From Agrocybe praecox (lineage: Eukaryota > Basidiomycota > Agaricomycetes > Agaricales > Agrocybaceae), in contig OZ024851.1 in the NCBI GenBank assembly GCA_964017145.1, forward strand, positions 1,612,001 to 1,676,000: a stretch of DNA of 64,000 nt, in the 5' to 3' direction. The notes under the pieces are model-generated. The model worked only from the letters and a program-made list of their open reading frames with translations, had not been told where the DNA came from and did no database searches. Positions 1-11,659 of the stretch are shown one piece after another. The first letter of the stretch is position 1. Each line of letters starts with the position of its first letter. The position numbers and the translations under genes are program-made.

Positions 1-731
1 GTACACAGACGGCCTAACCAAGCAACAGAGATATGTACAAAGGTATGTCATGGCTTCATTTTTATTAATCTGACATACTATTATCTAGGTTCTAACTTCT
101 AATATTTACTTTCAACAGACATAGAGAAAAGGTTAACATGGCCAGCGCAAAATGGAAAAGAGAACATCGAGCCAAACTGTAAGTCTTGTTTATTCGACCT
201 GTATGACTGTACTGAAATGACCCATTCAGTAAGCTTGATAAAATCAAGCTGACAGAACAGGCCGCTGCGTCCGGAGTCTCCGCAGGCGGACAAGATGTTC
301 TGGAAGGTGCAGCATGCACTTGCTCTAGGATCGGCGCCTATCCCTGGGCCGAAGACACCATACCGCGCGACACTGGCAGCCCACCACCCGAGTTTGAAAA
401 CTTACCACATAATATTGACTTCCGATGCAAAGTCGAAGATCAGTTTGTTTTGTGGCGCGAGGATGTGAAGCTCTATTTGAAGAAATTCGACAGTTGCTGG
501 GACATCAATAACGGATGGAAAGCAAGGCGAGAATTTCCAGGCAGTAGGACGGAGGAATTTCTTCGGGCTAAATATAACTCGGCCGACAAGCTCCTCTGCG
601 CGTTGGAGGATGTGTTGAAATTGCTTACTCCGAAGTCCATGGATTGGAGGCTGACAGTTGATCGTCTGATATTTGTGGCAGGATTGCAAGCCGAAATAGA
701 CAGAATATTTAGTTACTTTTACATGAAGTAG
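1..731 (+). CDS. Hypothetical protein, 5'-truncated by window edge
   Basis: Three exons (2-42, 119-178, 230-731) join in one frame across two short GT-AG introns and end at a TAG at 729-731. The true start lies upstream of the window. The N-terminal visible part is strongly basic, with a YTDGLTKQQRYVQRHREKVN-type segment followed by repeated RxxHR patterns, which suggests an amphipathic or nucleic-acid-binding helix. The C-terminal half is mixed and charged (LWREDVKLYLKKFDSCWD). I do not recognise the family. The exon structure and frame continuity make it a real gene model, but its function is unknown. Confidence 0.55.
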
Positions 732-909
732 CTACTTGTAATTCAATGATTCACTATCATAGATGATTTGGATGGACTTCGTACATAAGTAAATAAGTCT
801 GACTCATTGTGCCAAGCTAGGATAAATTGAGACACGGTTAATTAAATTCCCTCGGATAGATCTGGACAGATCGAGATGCGCATGCTCGTTACATTTCATG
901 GTTACTCAT

Positions 910-1007
910 ACTAATCGGATAAAGAACATTTGAGAACAAATCGAATAAATAATTTTCGAGAACAACGCAGCAAAGCCGATACTAATTGGATAAAGAATAT
1001 TCGAGAA
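910..1007. repeat. 27 bp imperfect direct repeat
   Basis: Two copies (910-936 and 981-1007) of ACTAATYGGATAAAGAAYAT followed by TYGAGAA lie 44 bases apart in the spacer between the first two genes. The 732-1043 spacer holds nothing else that I can see. Confidence 0.5.
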
Positions 1008-1043
1008 GAATGCTATCTAATCATCTAATCTAAATTATCTAAT

Positions 1044-1794
1044 CTATGCATCACTAGCAGGGAGTTGATAGCGGGAAGTGTCGTCGCGGGTGAGAACGCT
1101 GCGCACAACAGAAACCTGAACGCGCTCGACCATACCATCATCCAACGCTTTGAAGAATACGTCGAGTGCCTCGGTTTGTGTCTTGTGTTTGGTGGCATGT
1201 CCTCCGGGAATTTTGTTGATGTTGGGCGTGACATCTGATCTAAAGGAGGAATGTGTTATCGACCATAAAGGAGAAGCAGCATAAAATAGGAAACTCACGC
1301 TCCGAGAAACACTCCAGGAAGGCGCCCGACTGTAACAGAATACCATTTGTCTGAGTTGGGGTCGGCACGCGGAAGTTCGAAGTCGAAGCGAGACGAAGAC
1401 ATTGATTCGTCATCCGAGTCGGCACCCCCATGATTGACATTGAAATTGCTATCACAGGAAGACATCACTGCACGGGCGGCAGTGTCAGGAGCAACAACAG
1501 GCAAGGCTGGATGTATAAAATGTCAGTATGTATAAAAGCGACGAGATTCAATAAATAAAACTTAACCTTTATCAGACGAAGGCTTGGCAATAGTATCAAT
1601 AACACCATGAAGGTGAACAATAGCTAAATCATGCAAAAAATGTTAGAAAAAGTGATAAGAGTCAAACGTCGAGCAGTGGGCTGACCTCCTTGGATGTCCC
1701 CGAGGATGCGCCCGAACTCCTTGACGCAAGAGGTCAATGCTTCACCGTTGTAAGGTGGGTTGGATGGCGAAGGCGAAGGCGAAGGTGATGCCAT
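1044..1794 (-). CDS. RNase H1 N-terminal (viroplasmin-like) domain protein
   Basis: Four exons on the minus strand (1794-1686, 1623-1567, 1506-1299, 1239-1044) keep phase through three introns and give about 189 residues. The N-terminus is low-complexity (MASPSPSPSPSNPPYNGEAL). The C-terminal third contains KWYSVTVGRLPGVFLGA, then TKHKTQTEALDVFF. This matches the pattern of the RNase HI N-terminal hybrid-binding domain (YAV..GR.PGIY ... G..H..F.T..EA..F). No catalytic RNase H domain follows, so this is a stand-alone nucleic-acid-binding module, as is common in mushroom genomes. The family match is from memory of the motif; the function is inferred. Confidence 0.6.
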
Positions 1795-2066
1795 AATAAA
1801 TTAGTGAAGTGGAGGGGAGCGAGGAAAGAAAAGAGCGAGCGAACGTCGGCGGTTACCTGTTGTTAACGTTGATTTGCACGTATTTGGTCCACTGGATAAA
1901 CCATTGACGTACAAATACGATCTGATGAAGAGTTCATGGCGTAAAAGGTTCTGGCGGAGGAAAGTAATTAGACAAAGAGTATTACGAGAAATGTAGGCTG
2001 GCGCCCAGCAGGAATTTTATAAAAATTTGAAAGTCCTTACTCTCTTACCTCCCTGTTAATCTCAGC

Positions 2067-4311
2067 ATGCCGAAGTCGTGGACGACAAAAGAACAGCTTC
2101 AGTGGCTAAATGCGCGGAGAAATGACTTCTTAGAGGCGCAGAAGCAAGATATGATACCGGAATGGCTTACTGAAATGAACGAGATGTGGTTCTCTGTCTT
2201 CTCTGAGTTCAAAGCGTGCTTCCCAAATAAAGACGCTGCTGATATGCTGTCTCCGGAGGAGGAAGAGCGCTTGGAGAAGGCTATTAAACATAGGAAAGAC
2301 GTAAGCAACCGTTATTATATTTTTATTGTCCTCGTTTAAGTGTACCTGGTTAGCAATTAAGCAATTGGTTTCGGTATCATACGAAGAGCACAGGTAGTCC
2401 AACATCAAGTGGACTCAACCAGTTCTTCAAGCTACTGCAGTCAGAAGTGAAGGAAGTGAAACACGCACCTCACGAATGCGAAATATATTCGAAACTGTAT
2501 CCCGAAAAGGTCGCCAGCGTATACACGGAGCGAAAACAGACCAACATGAGTGCCATTCAAGTCTGCAACCTCAAACGCGCTATCGCCAACGAGCTCCTGA
2601 AACAAGAAGGGTCAGAGATCCAACAGAAGGTTAGGGACGAAGTCACACGATGCAAGGAGGAACAGGTCGAGGCCTTGAAGAAGAAGGCGACGGAATTTTA
2701 CCAGAAAAAGATGGGCCGTACTCCAGAGGAGTATCAGAGTGCACTCGACGACATGCCTACCTTTCTGGCGTTATTTATGGATGCGTTGGCGGAAGCGACA
2801 GGGTGGACATTTGTTGTCGTTGGAGGAGGACCGAGGCCGATGAACAATGGTAAGCTGTGGATGGCGGAGTAAGTATTTCTTCCATTAATCGAAACAACGA
2901 TACAAGCGGCTTACCAACAACTTACAGTTATCAGTTTGGAAACAGAACAGCCCAAGCGGGAAACACGTTCTCCACAGCGTACATCAACTTCAAGGCTAAT
3001 GTGAAGGATCCTTTTTCCCAATACCTCGGAAAGTGCTTTTGTGAGTCTTTTTACACGGAAACAAATGAGATATTTGAAGTCTGACCTGTGTTAGTGCCGC
3101 ATGTGCGATCCTCAAGGGCCTTGAAGATACCTGCTCAGCCCGAGCAGGAACCTGGGAATGCGATGTGCGTTGATGATATGGCATTCGCCAATAATGCAGG
3201 CGATGATGGCATTTCTCTCCACACGACCGAACCTGTGCCAATTCACGATGATCGCGTAGCTGCTCAGTCGTCTGCACCCGTCCAGGAAATGTCTGAGACC
3301 GTACCTGCCATCTATCGTCCTCAGCCTGCCGTAGCCAGTGCTCGACCAACTCCTGTACCCGCCGTCCATCGTCCTCAGCCTGCCGTAGCCAGTGATCGAC
3401 CAACTCCTGTACCTGCCGTCCATCGTCCTCAGCCTCTGGAGACACCTGTAACTAATGGTGCACGTAGTGATCCGGATTCGCCGTTTGCATCGGGAGCAGT
3501 CAATCTTCCATACCAGGCATTGAACGTAACGAGAAGCGTACCAGGAGGACCCAACGAGCCAGTCGAGTTCGCGTTTATGCGAATGAATAATAGCTTTCCG
3601 ACCTCCTTTCACATCGACCCAGTACTGAGGGAAGTGCAGAATCCATCAGTCTCCGAACCATCGTCCAGAATTGACCCAACTCTTACCGGACGCCATACTC
3701 AGATGGATTCCCAGCCGTCGCTCCCACAAAACCACGCGTTCGAACCGTTGCCTGGCCCTACGCCCACCGACACACACAGCGCGTCTCCTTTCGAGTTCAC
3801 CTACAACAACCCACCAGCGAACAAGAATGATGAGCCGAGCGATGACAGTGGTAGCAACGATTATACATTACCCGGTGCTGTCATGAGTTCGGTTCGCGCC
3901 TCTGAGGTTGCGGGGGATCCCGCTGTCGATGGTTCGAGTCCCGCTGTTGACGATGTGAGTGGTCCCGCCAACACCGAGACTCATAATCCTCCACCCACGC
4001 AAAAAGCGAAGAGAGGTCGGCCGAAAAAGGCACAGGGAGAGCCTTTGCAAGATTCCCTAGTAAATGCACGCCTGACGCGTGCATCAACGAGAGGTCAGAC
4101 GAGCGGGGAGAATGTAGTTGCGACATCTGAGAAGGTTACGAAGAAACGAGGAGCGAAGTTGGGGGCTGAGAACGAGAAGCCAAACCCAAAACGTAGGAAA
4201 TGGATTGGGTAAGTTTATGCCATAATCTTTGATTTCGGTGTCTCATTAATTCACTGCTTACCAAGATGGGTGTCATTCGACCCTGAAACTGGAGAGGAGA
4301 TTGTCCACTAG
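2067..4311 (+). CDS. Large basidiomycete-specific protein with C-terminal AT-hook
   Basis: Five exons (2067-2300, 2387-2868, 2928-3040, 3095-4208, 4266-4311) give 662 residues in continuous phase. The second exon uses an AAG acceptor, chosen because it is the only one in phase. The first half resembles a recurrent Agaricomycete orphan family: a WLNARRNDFLEAQ start, an HECEIYSKLYPEKV block, then GRTPEEYQSALDDMPTFL and GWTFVVVGGGPRP. The second half is Pro/Ser-rich and disordered, with an 18-residue tandem repeat (PAVHRPQPAVASDRPTPV type, nearly three copies at about 3304-3435). Near the C-terminus KAKRGRPKKA (about 4002-4034) is a classic AT-hook, and KKRGAKLG and PKRRKW add basic patches. It is probably a nuclear DNA-binding protein of unknown role. 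The family is known to me only as a repeated hypothetical. Confidence 0.7.
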
Positions 4312-4773
4312 GGATAGAACTTGACTCATGCTTTGACGTAGTACTTGGAGTATATAGAAAGTGAAAATGAATTATAATTATAATTTTTTCTTATATTCAA
4401 CGTCTGTTTCTGAGAAATGATCAAGTTACATTAACATTATAGGCCGTGGGACTTGTTGAAAATAACGCATGACATTTCGCTTTACTTACCCTACTGACTT
4501 AACCTTCAGTGATTTGACAAAATATTAACATAACAAATATATGACGAATAACGATGACAAACTTTGATATTATTAATCAAGATCCGAATTAGGTAGAGGC
4601 CCGGTCGTCGTGATCCGCGATGAGCAGAACAAGTGCTCGCTGTCCATGACGACGCCAAGCATTTACCAAGAGGGAGGCAACCTGAATGGGTCATCCGCTC
4701 CCGAGATGTCGCCAGTATCTACCATTTAAAGCAATATCGGGCTGCCGGATATCTGTATTAGCCGTGAGCTAGC

Positions 4774-4874
4774 ATTTTATAAAACGCGAGCACGGATTTT
4801 ATAAAATGGGCCGTGCTTGTAAGCGTAGTTTTATAAAAAGACTATCTGTGCTTACAAGCATTATATTTTATAAA
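4774..4874. repeat. Cluster of four TTTTATAAA motifs
   Basis: The sequence (A)TTTTATAAA(A) occurs at 4774-4783, 4796-4805, 4829-4838 and 4865-4874. Between copies lie related stretches containing GTGCTTGTAAGC and GTGCTTACAAGC, which are close to inverted copies of each other. It may be a decayed palindromic element. No gene is visible from 4312 to 5040. Confidence 0.45.
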
Positions 4875-5040
4875 ATTGATGTGACATCGACTGGTAGCAT
4901 TTGATTTATTATCAATCCTATTATTTCCCCGTCAGCAAAACTATTATGAGTGCCGGTATGAGTGTCGGATTGTACACAAACAAAATTTTAGACAGTATTG
5001 CGGACCTCAGCGTTGGGCAGTCATTGACTAGTCATTCGAA

Positions 5041-5621
5041 TGACTATGGTGCACAAAACCTAGTCACCACTACTTTTGAACAACGGCCAATTTGGCTGCG
5101 GAGAAAATTTGAAATATATACCTCTGATCTAGGCCCAATGAGGCCCTAAAATACCCGTGGTTGAAGTTGGAAGGGAATCAAATCGCAAAGTAGTAATGAA
5201 TAACAAAAAAAAAACGGTGAATTTACTATCTTTTTTCTCCTACAATGCGGTATAAAAGCAAGTCGAAGCAGCGCTCAGCTGCAAATTCCCGGGTCAAACA
5301 GTTCAGCTCAAGGAAATACACCTCACACCGACGAGTTCCTGAGTCGCTCGCAAGGCAGTTTGATTAAAATATGGTCAAGTTACTGCATCTATATATGTAC
5401 ATACCTTATATATAGAAAATCTTACATAAGGCGGCCAAATTGGGGGTTATGAATTTTTTTATCTCCATCAGTTTTGAAGATATTAAAAATCGGTCTGGTA
5501 GTTTTATTTAGCTAGTGAAAAGGACCACTTTTACCAAAGGGATAAGAAAAAGGAGGTAATCTGGTGGCACCAATTTCGTTGTTCAAAAGTAGCGGTGACT
5601 AGGTTTTGTGCACCATAGTCA
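5041..5621. mobile_element. Non-autonomous inverted-repeat element (MITE-like)
   Basis: The 45 bases at 5041-5085 recur as an inverted copy at 5577-5621 with one mismatch; the outer end reads TGACTATGGTGCACAAAACC. The palindrome TGACTAGTCA flanks both ends (5025-5034 and 5646-5655). The interior is AT-rich with a TATAAAAG and no credible ORF. I could not identify a target duplication. The terminal TATGGTGCAC is shared with the element at 17433-19159. Confidence 0.8.
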
Positions 5622-5689
5622 AATTGATGGGCAAGTCATGATGCATGACTAGTCAATGGCTGGTCAAATGGCTAGTCATCGTGATGGCA

Positions 5690-7374
5690 TTATCTGATTG
5701 GTCAATCACCATTTCCCAAATTTAGTTTCTTGTCGGCGTTGCCCGGCGAGCGTAAGCTTGGTCGACGCTAGGCTCGTAACCAGCCGTTACCTGTCGAACT
5801 CCGCTTTATGCCGAGAGCAGCCGCGAGCATCTCCAAGTAACGGCTGGGAGCAACGGGGACATTTAGTAGGGTCACGGCTTGTCACGCGCGACTTAGAATT
5901 ATTTCGAACCGTTCACACTGTCCTTACCAACTCCTCACTTTCTGTCACCGTCTAATGTTGCTCTCTTTTTGTTCCATATTTTTCTTTCCCAGTGCTGCCC
6001 CTTCACTTTATCGTCATTGAGGCCCTTAGCTATCTCCCGCAGGTCCACATTTGGGAAGCATCCTCTCCTTTTCGGGCAATTGCGGAAGGCAGCCTAAGTA
6101 GAACCATGTTGCACGCAGAACTTTTGCCTAAGCCCCGCAGATTGAAGTTGTTTTCTGTTATATTGGTAAATTAGATTAATTACACTCAATAATGGCTCAG
6201 TGCCCAATAATATATATTCTTACTCCTATCCACTTCCTGGCCTCCAGTCACGGTACTAGTACTAACTAACAGAATTTTCCACAGAATGTCAATATCATTT
6301 TAATTATGAACAATGTGGGCTTTGATTTAGGCTGCAGATCAGTTGTCAAGTTTTTGGTGAGCTTTCCCCAGCCATTAAAATAAAAAGCAAATGTTGCCTG
6401 TAACCTTATGTAATGTATAAAATTTGTGTTTTTGAAAATAAGATATAGTTAGAAGAGTCTATGTACTATCCATGAATTGTTAAAAGTGTCAAAGGTTGAG
6501 TGTGGAAAGAGAGAGGAAGGATTTTGACGAAGTGATGCACGCGCGAAACGTGAAATTTCACTAAATCCCTGTCATGCAGGGGGCCTTCCACTAAATCATC
6601 CCCGTAACTCCCAGTCGTTAGGTGGTGATGCTCCTTTTCACAGTCCGATTGAGTTCCGCTTGATGTTAGAAAACCAAACAAACCCACAACAAAGGCCAAG
6701 CAATGATTAATGAGGCATCATCCATCTGCATGAGTAATCACCACCTAACGTACTGGTCGCAAGTCTAGGTCGACGCGCACAAAGACTTGAAAATCATATC
6801 TCAACAATCTAAGCGACGTAACTGATGCAACATCACAGTGACACAGTCACCCAAAGACTTGACTAGTGGCCCTGAAGATGATTCCGTACCAACGGAAATT
6901 GATGCCACCAAGCGGCATCGTTCCAAAGGAGCATAAGATCCCTTTCCTTTTATTTATTCTATAATTTATTGTTATTTATTTTTCGATTTTCTTTGATTTA
7001 TGTATGCCACGCCATACTCTCACTTTATTTGGTTTTTTTGTTTATGCTCCAAGATCACCATCGATTCCCCTCGGAACCTTTGCGTTCAACTCTTCGTCTG
7101 GATAAGGCTTCGGTCTTTATCTCAGAAATATTTCTCCGTCTTCGTGGCGATTTCTCGATTCCTCGAGTCTCGACTTCGGTTTACTGGATTCCTTCGGAAC
7201 CAGGTTCACTCGACCCTCGTCCTTCGTTCCCTCGTCATGGACTGGCTTGGGTCGCTCCTACCTTTTTGTTTTGCGCATTCTCAATTTTAACCTTTTGTAA
7301 TTAACACATTCTTTTTCTTGCCTTTTCTATTCCCTTCGCCTCTCTTTTATTTTTCAACTCGCTACTCTCGCTTT
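5690..7374. other. Gene-free stretch, possible retroelement remnant
   Basis: No convincing coding exon chain was found. An inverted pair (GTTAGGTGGTGAT near 6617 and ATCACCACCTAACG near 6736) could form a hairpin. The last 400 bases run directly into the polypurine tract and LTR described next, so part may be the decayed 3' internal region of a retrotransposon. Confidence 0.3.
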
Positions 7375-7538
7375 AAAAGGGAGGTGATGTGACGGTCAAG
7401 GTCATAGTCATATCATGTCTCAGTCCATAGCTTATGTAGCGTATCGTAGCTTGTCTTGTGCTTTGTCGAATCAACTCATATCCTGCGTTGATCCCAAAAT
7501 CTGTTCATCATTTTCCTCGCTTAGACTTGACCGTAACA
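7375..7538 (+). mobile_element. Polypurine tract plus short LTR-like terminus
   Basis: A purine run AAAAGGGAGGTGA (7375-7387) is followed immediately by TGTGACGGTCAAGG. A near-perfect inverse, CTTGACCGTAACA, ends at 7538. The layout PPT then TG...CA is that of the 3' LTR of an LTR retrotransposon. The LTR would be about 151 bp, which is short. No reverse transcriptase or integrase is present, so this is a remnant. Confidence 0.5.
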
Positions 7539-8125
7539 TAGACCGGTAATCAACAAATGGACTTGGTAGCGATTGAATATCGAGATAAGATAAGATAAGA
7601 TGCCCACGACCGAGATCTATCCATTCAATCCATCACTAAATTTGGGAATATCTCATGAGTCATCATATGAACGCATGAGTTGATCTGAGCAGTCGTGATT
7701 TGATATTCGCTCACGCAACATTTATAACAACAGATAACGGCTTGTAAGAACGCCTCTGATTGATGAGCCGTATTGGCACTCATAAGCAAATGTGAGCTTG
7801 TCGAGAGTCATGATTTACTGTAAGCGGATTTTTTTCTTGTGCGTAAGCTACGAGACTACTAACTAATTATAAGATTACTATACTACGATAATATACTTAT
7901 GCTGATGTTGCGAGGTCAATATTCATGTATGCTTGTAAGTATACTGATCATATTCCTATATTGTGCAGAAGCGGCGGGACAGGTCACGGGCCACGGTATA
8001 TATATATATATATATTTAAAAACAGGAAAATCAATTTATTTCATATGCAGCAGTTTACTAGAGTACATAACACAACAACAGTAGGTGAATGATGATAAAA
8101 TGTACAGCAGTACAAATAATCCCCG
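7539..8125. other. Intergenic, simple repeats only
   Basis: GATAAGATAAGATAAGAT (about 7583-7600) supplies three tandem GATA-type sites, and a (TA)n tract lies at about 7997-8016. No gene was recognised. Confidence 0.4.
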
Positions 8126-8355
8126 CTACGTAGTAACTGGAGTTCTCTGTGCTGCCACTCGTTCTGCTCGCCGCTTCTCGAGAATGGCCAGTGAAGTTGG
8201 TTCGCAATCGTCTTCATCGCTGTCGGCAGGTACGTATTCACCAAATATTTGACTGCATAGACCAGAAATTGAGTGCAAATGTTATCAAAACGATCACGGA
8301 TGGTGACGCACCGATTCCACCAGGCAAGTAAATCCTGGTCTGGATTTCTTTCCAA
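8126..8355 (-). CDS. Possible mini-gene or gene remnant, 56 residues
   Basis: Two minus-strand exons (8355-8312 and 8252-8126) join in phase across a 59-base GTGCGT...CAG intron. The peptide starts MERNPDQDLLAWWNR, continues with an acidic stretch (EYVPADSDEDDCEP) and ends with a basic helix (LAILEKRRAERVAAQ). The amphipathic composition looks coding. The start lies only 44 bases from the divergent TYR1 start. The DLLAWW / acidic / basic-helix pattern is reminiscent of C-terminal pieces of fungal transposase-derived proteins, but I cannot assign it. It could equally be a remnant. Confidence 0.35.
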
Positions 8356-8398
8356 ACAACCACGTCACTTTCAAGAAGTCCAACCTTGTTTCTACGCC

Positions 8399-10350
8399 AT
8401 GTCATCGCCATCCCCGTTAACAGTACACACCGGGGCTTCCCTCCCCTCAAGCGACCCCAGCTGCTCGCCCTCCTCAGCCGCACACGAGCAGCCCACGATC
8501 GGGCTGATAGGGATGGGGGCTATGGGCCGGATGTACGCGAATGCGTTGGGCAGGGCGGGGTGGAAGAAGTGAGTCGAGTTTTCTGTTTCTGTTTCTTAGG
8601 TGTGGAAGATACGACTTGTATGTAGGATTAACGTCTGCGACCTTCCGGAAAAGTATGAGCAGCTCAGGGAGGATTATCGACGTACGTACTCTTACGCTCC
8701 TTCCTTGCGTTGCTCCCTTGCTCCCTTGACCTAATTTAACACCAACACAGACTCCCCCAACGTAAGCGTAATGCCCGACGGACACGCCGTATCGCGCTCG
8801 TCGGATTTCATAGTATACAGCGTCGAAGCAGAGTTCATCGAGCGCGTCGTGAAGCAGTTCGGGCCTTGTCAGTTTCTTTCCTCTTCCTCTCTTCTCCCCT
8901 TCTCTTCCTTCACTCAACAACCCCCCCCCCCCCACAGCAACGAAAATGCACGCCATCGTCGCGGGCCAAACGTCCGTCAAAGCACCCGAAAAACTCGCTT
9001 TCGAAAAGTACCTCCCAAACGACGTGCACATCGTCTCGTGCCACAGTTTGCATGGACCGACCGTGAGTCCCGTCGGGCAGCCTCTGGTGTGTTGTGTGTT
9101 CCTTCAACCAACAACAACTCCTCCTCTCTAGCTCTAGAGATTTACTTACATACATAATGATCACCCCCGCCTAGATCATCATCAAACATCGCGCGTCCCC
9201 CTCTGCTGTCACCCTCGTTGAAAACATCCTCCGTCCGCTTGGGTCCCGATTCGTTTATCTCACGTATGAGGAACACGATTTGGTCACTGCGAATACCCAA
9301 GCAGTGACGCACGCCGCTTTCCTCAGGTACGTTTCCCCTCATACATACAAACAACATCTAACTAATACCTATCCTCATAGCATGGGCACCGCCTGGTCCT
9401 CCACGCGTTCCTACCCATGGGAACAAGGCCTCTACGTCGGCGGTATCGAAACTGCCAAAGTAAATCTGACGCTTAGAATCTACTCGAACGCCTGGCACGT
9501 CTACGCCGGCTTGGCCATCCTCAACCCAGCAGCGAAGACCCAGATCGAGCGCTATGCGACGAGCGCGACGGAGCTGTTCAAGATGATGTTGGAGGGAGGC
9601 AACGGCGGGGAGGTGGAGAGGAACAGGTTTCGCGAACGCGTGGCGTGGGCTAAGGAGGTCGTTTTTGGCAAAGGAGAAGATGGGAGGAGGCCGATATTGT
9701 TGAGCGAGGATGTGTTGGACCGGTTTAGTCTCTCTGCGAGCTCACCTGTCGAGGGTGGGAGTGGCCCCACTCCCACTCTCCCTGTCGGTGTCAGTGTTAG
9801 CACAACAACAAACAACTCCACCCCATCACCCCACGTCGCACCCCCACGCAAACATCGTCCAAACTCGCACCTCTCACTGCTTGCCATGGTAGACTGCTGG
9901 GCCCATCTCGGCATCAACCCATACGACCACCTCAGTCTCGCAGCTACTCCCCTATTCAGGCTCTTCCTAGGCGTAGCCGAGTATCTCTTCCTCTCCCCCG
10001 GACCTTCTCCCCTCCCATCCTCATCCCCTTCCTCTCCCCTCATATCATCCTCTCCCCTCATATCATCCTCTCCCCCCATCGAACCCCCCTCCCCCTCCCC
10101 AACCCCCCTCTCCACCTCCGTCCACTCAGCACTCCACGACACCTGGCACCGCTCGGACGACCTCGAGTTCGTCTGCGCCGCGCGTGGGTGGTCCCAAGCC
10201 GTCTCATTCGGCTCCTTCGAGGTGTACCGCCGCCGCTTTGAGGAGACGCGTGCGTTCTTCGAGATTACGGGCCGATTTGGGGAGGTCGGGAGGGTTGGGG
10301 GCGAAATGATTAGGGCTGTTATGGATAGTGGGGAGGTGGGGGGGAATTAA
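8399..10350 (+). CDS. TYR1: Prephenate dehydrogenase (NADP+)
   Basis: Six exons (8399-8568, 8626-8681, 8751-8867, 8938-9062, 9175-9326, 9381-10350) in continuous phase give 529 residues. The enzyme converts prephenate to 4-hydroxyphenylpyruvate in tyrosine synthesis. The Rossmann dinucleotide motif IGLIGMGAMGRMYANALGRA lies at about residues 36-55. Downstream are the conserved CHSLHGP, FLSMGTAW, YPWEQG, NAWHVYAGLAILNP and NSHLSLLAMVDCW blocks, which match yeast Tyr1 closely. The protein is longer than the yeast enzyme (about 450). The extra length is mostly two low-complexity insertions, including a Pro/Ser-rich segment encoded at about 10000-10120 with a short tandem duplication. The intron 3 acceptor follows a run of about 13 cytosines. 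The start was chosen because it precedes the Rossmann fold by a normal short leader. Confidence 0.95.
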
Positions 10351-10695
10351 GTAGGGAGCATGGGTTTTTGGGATGTTTGTGGTGTGTATATGCGTATGTA
10401 CAACGTGCGTGGGTGGATATGTATAAGAGCGACATGACAAGTGATGCGCGGACATCGTGGATCTGATTGATGATGTTTTTATTTTATCTTATTTTCGCGG
10501 ATCCTTTGTCTTCTTTCGCTTATTGGTTTGAACTTTCCCTTTGCCTATTTTGTTCCAGACGCGTCTATGTGCAATGATAGGATATGCGGATACGCGTGTT
10601 TATGCATATGTTCCATCAGATGATAGGTCTTCTCCAAGTCCTCGGAATCTATGCATCCATCCAAGTTTGCCTTACCAGCTCGACTCTCGAGGTCT

Positions 10696-10912
10696 GTGGA
10701 AGTGCAATCGCACCAGCCTGATTGGATTGAATCATGCCGTGCAGATTCATCTATATGTGACCGACGCGTACATATCATAGCCGAATACTTCATCTTGCTT
10801 TGACCGCCACCGCGACCAAGTACCACCTTGCGACTCCGAGGCTGCTCGACTGTGAGCTTCCCAGGCCCTGCCCTGCTACGCCATCCGGCTGCATTGAATC
10901 TGGACTGCTCCA
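10696..10912 (+). repeat. Dispersed repeat family R1, copy A
   Basis: This segment begins GTGGAAGTGCAATCGCACCA. It shares a diagnostic core (CGAGGCTGCTCGAC ... CTACGCCATCC) with segments at 11756-11916 (inverted) and 41757-41927 (same orientation). It carries no coding capacity, and no target duplication was recognised. Confidence 0.65.
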
Positions 10913-11659
10913 ACGGGTGGGCGGGCGTGTAGATAAGTAGATAACTGGTAGTAAAACGCGTATTTTACCTCACATATCATATCATACACGTACGACAACA
11001 TACCCCACCCGACGATGATCGCTATTTAAATACTGAATATTGGCCGCCATGGGCATTGGGTTGAACTTCGTATCCATCCATGATAGTATTTAGTACTGAC
11101 TACTACGACGTGTGCGATGCATGCCCTTGGGCTGGGCGCTTATCCGAGTCATGACCAACTACTAGAGCAGTAAATACAACAATCAAACTAGGTTTGATCA
11201 AGCCTCCGAGTCTATAGCCAGCCAGCCCTGAGGGTATAGTAAGCATATCCATCCATCCATCCACTTGAATCAGTTAAAAACTCGATGATAAGTCACACTA
11301 AACGTAAGGAAAGACAAGACGATAGGTCGCACAGAATGATCCTGGCGCCTTCGCAAGTAATAGGAAACTATAAATATAGACTCCGAGGACAGTGTTTAGA
11401 TGCCTCTGAGCGAGGCATTAGCAATTTGAATCCTTCTGGCTATATGTAGCACTAGTACAGTGGAATCAGAGCTTTGTAACATGATACCTGTAGCATCCTA
11501 TACCAGCAAACTTACTTACTACATAGCCATAGCATGTATAAATCAAAAAATATTTTATAGCAGTCCCAGTTAAGTTTGCTCATGATCAAACACTATTCCG
11601 TGGCCAGACGCTTGGTTTGAGTCCAAACCGTCCGACACGTACGAGCTGACTCGGTACGC

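Noticed and set aside
2996..3612. Two long minus-strand frames with repeats
   Set aside because: Antisense to the Pro-rich repeat exon of the AT-hook gene; the repeats mirror the sense repeats.
9552..10142. 196-codon minus-strand frame
   Set aside because: Antisense shadow of the last TYR1 exon with Gly/Glu-rich low complexity.
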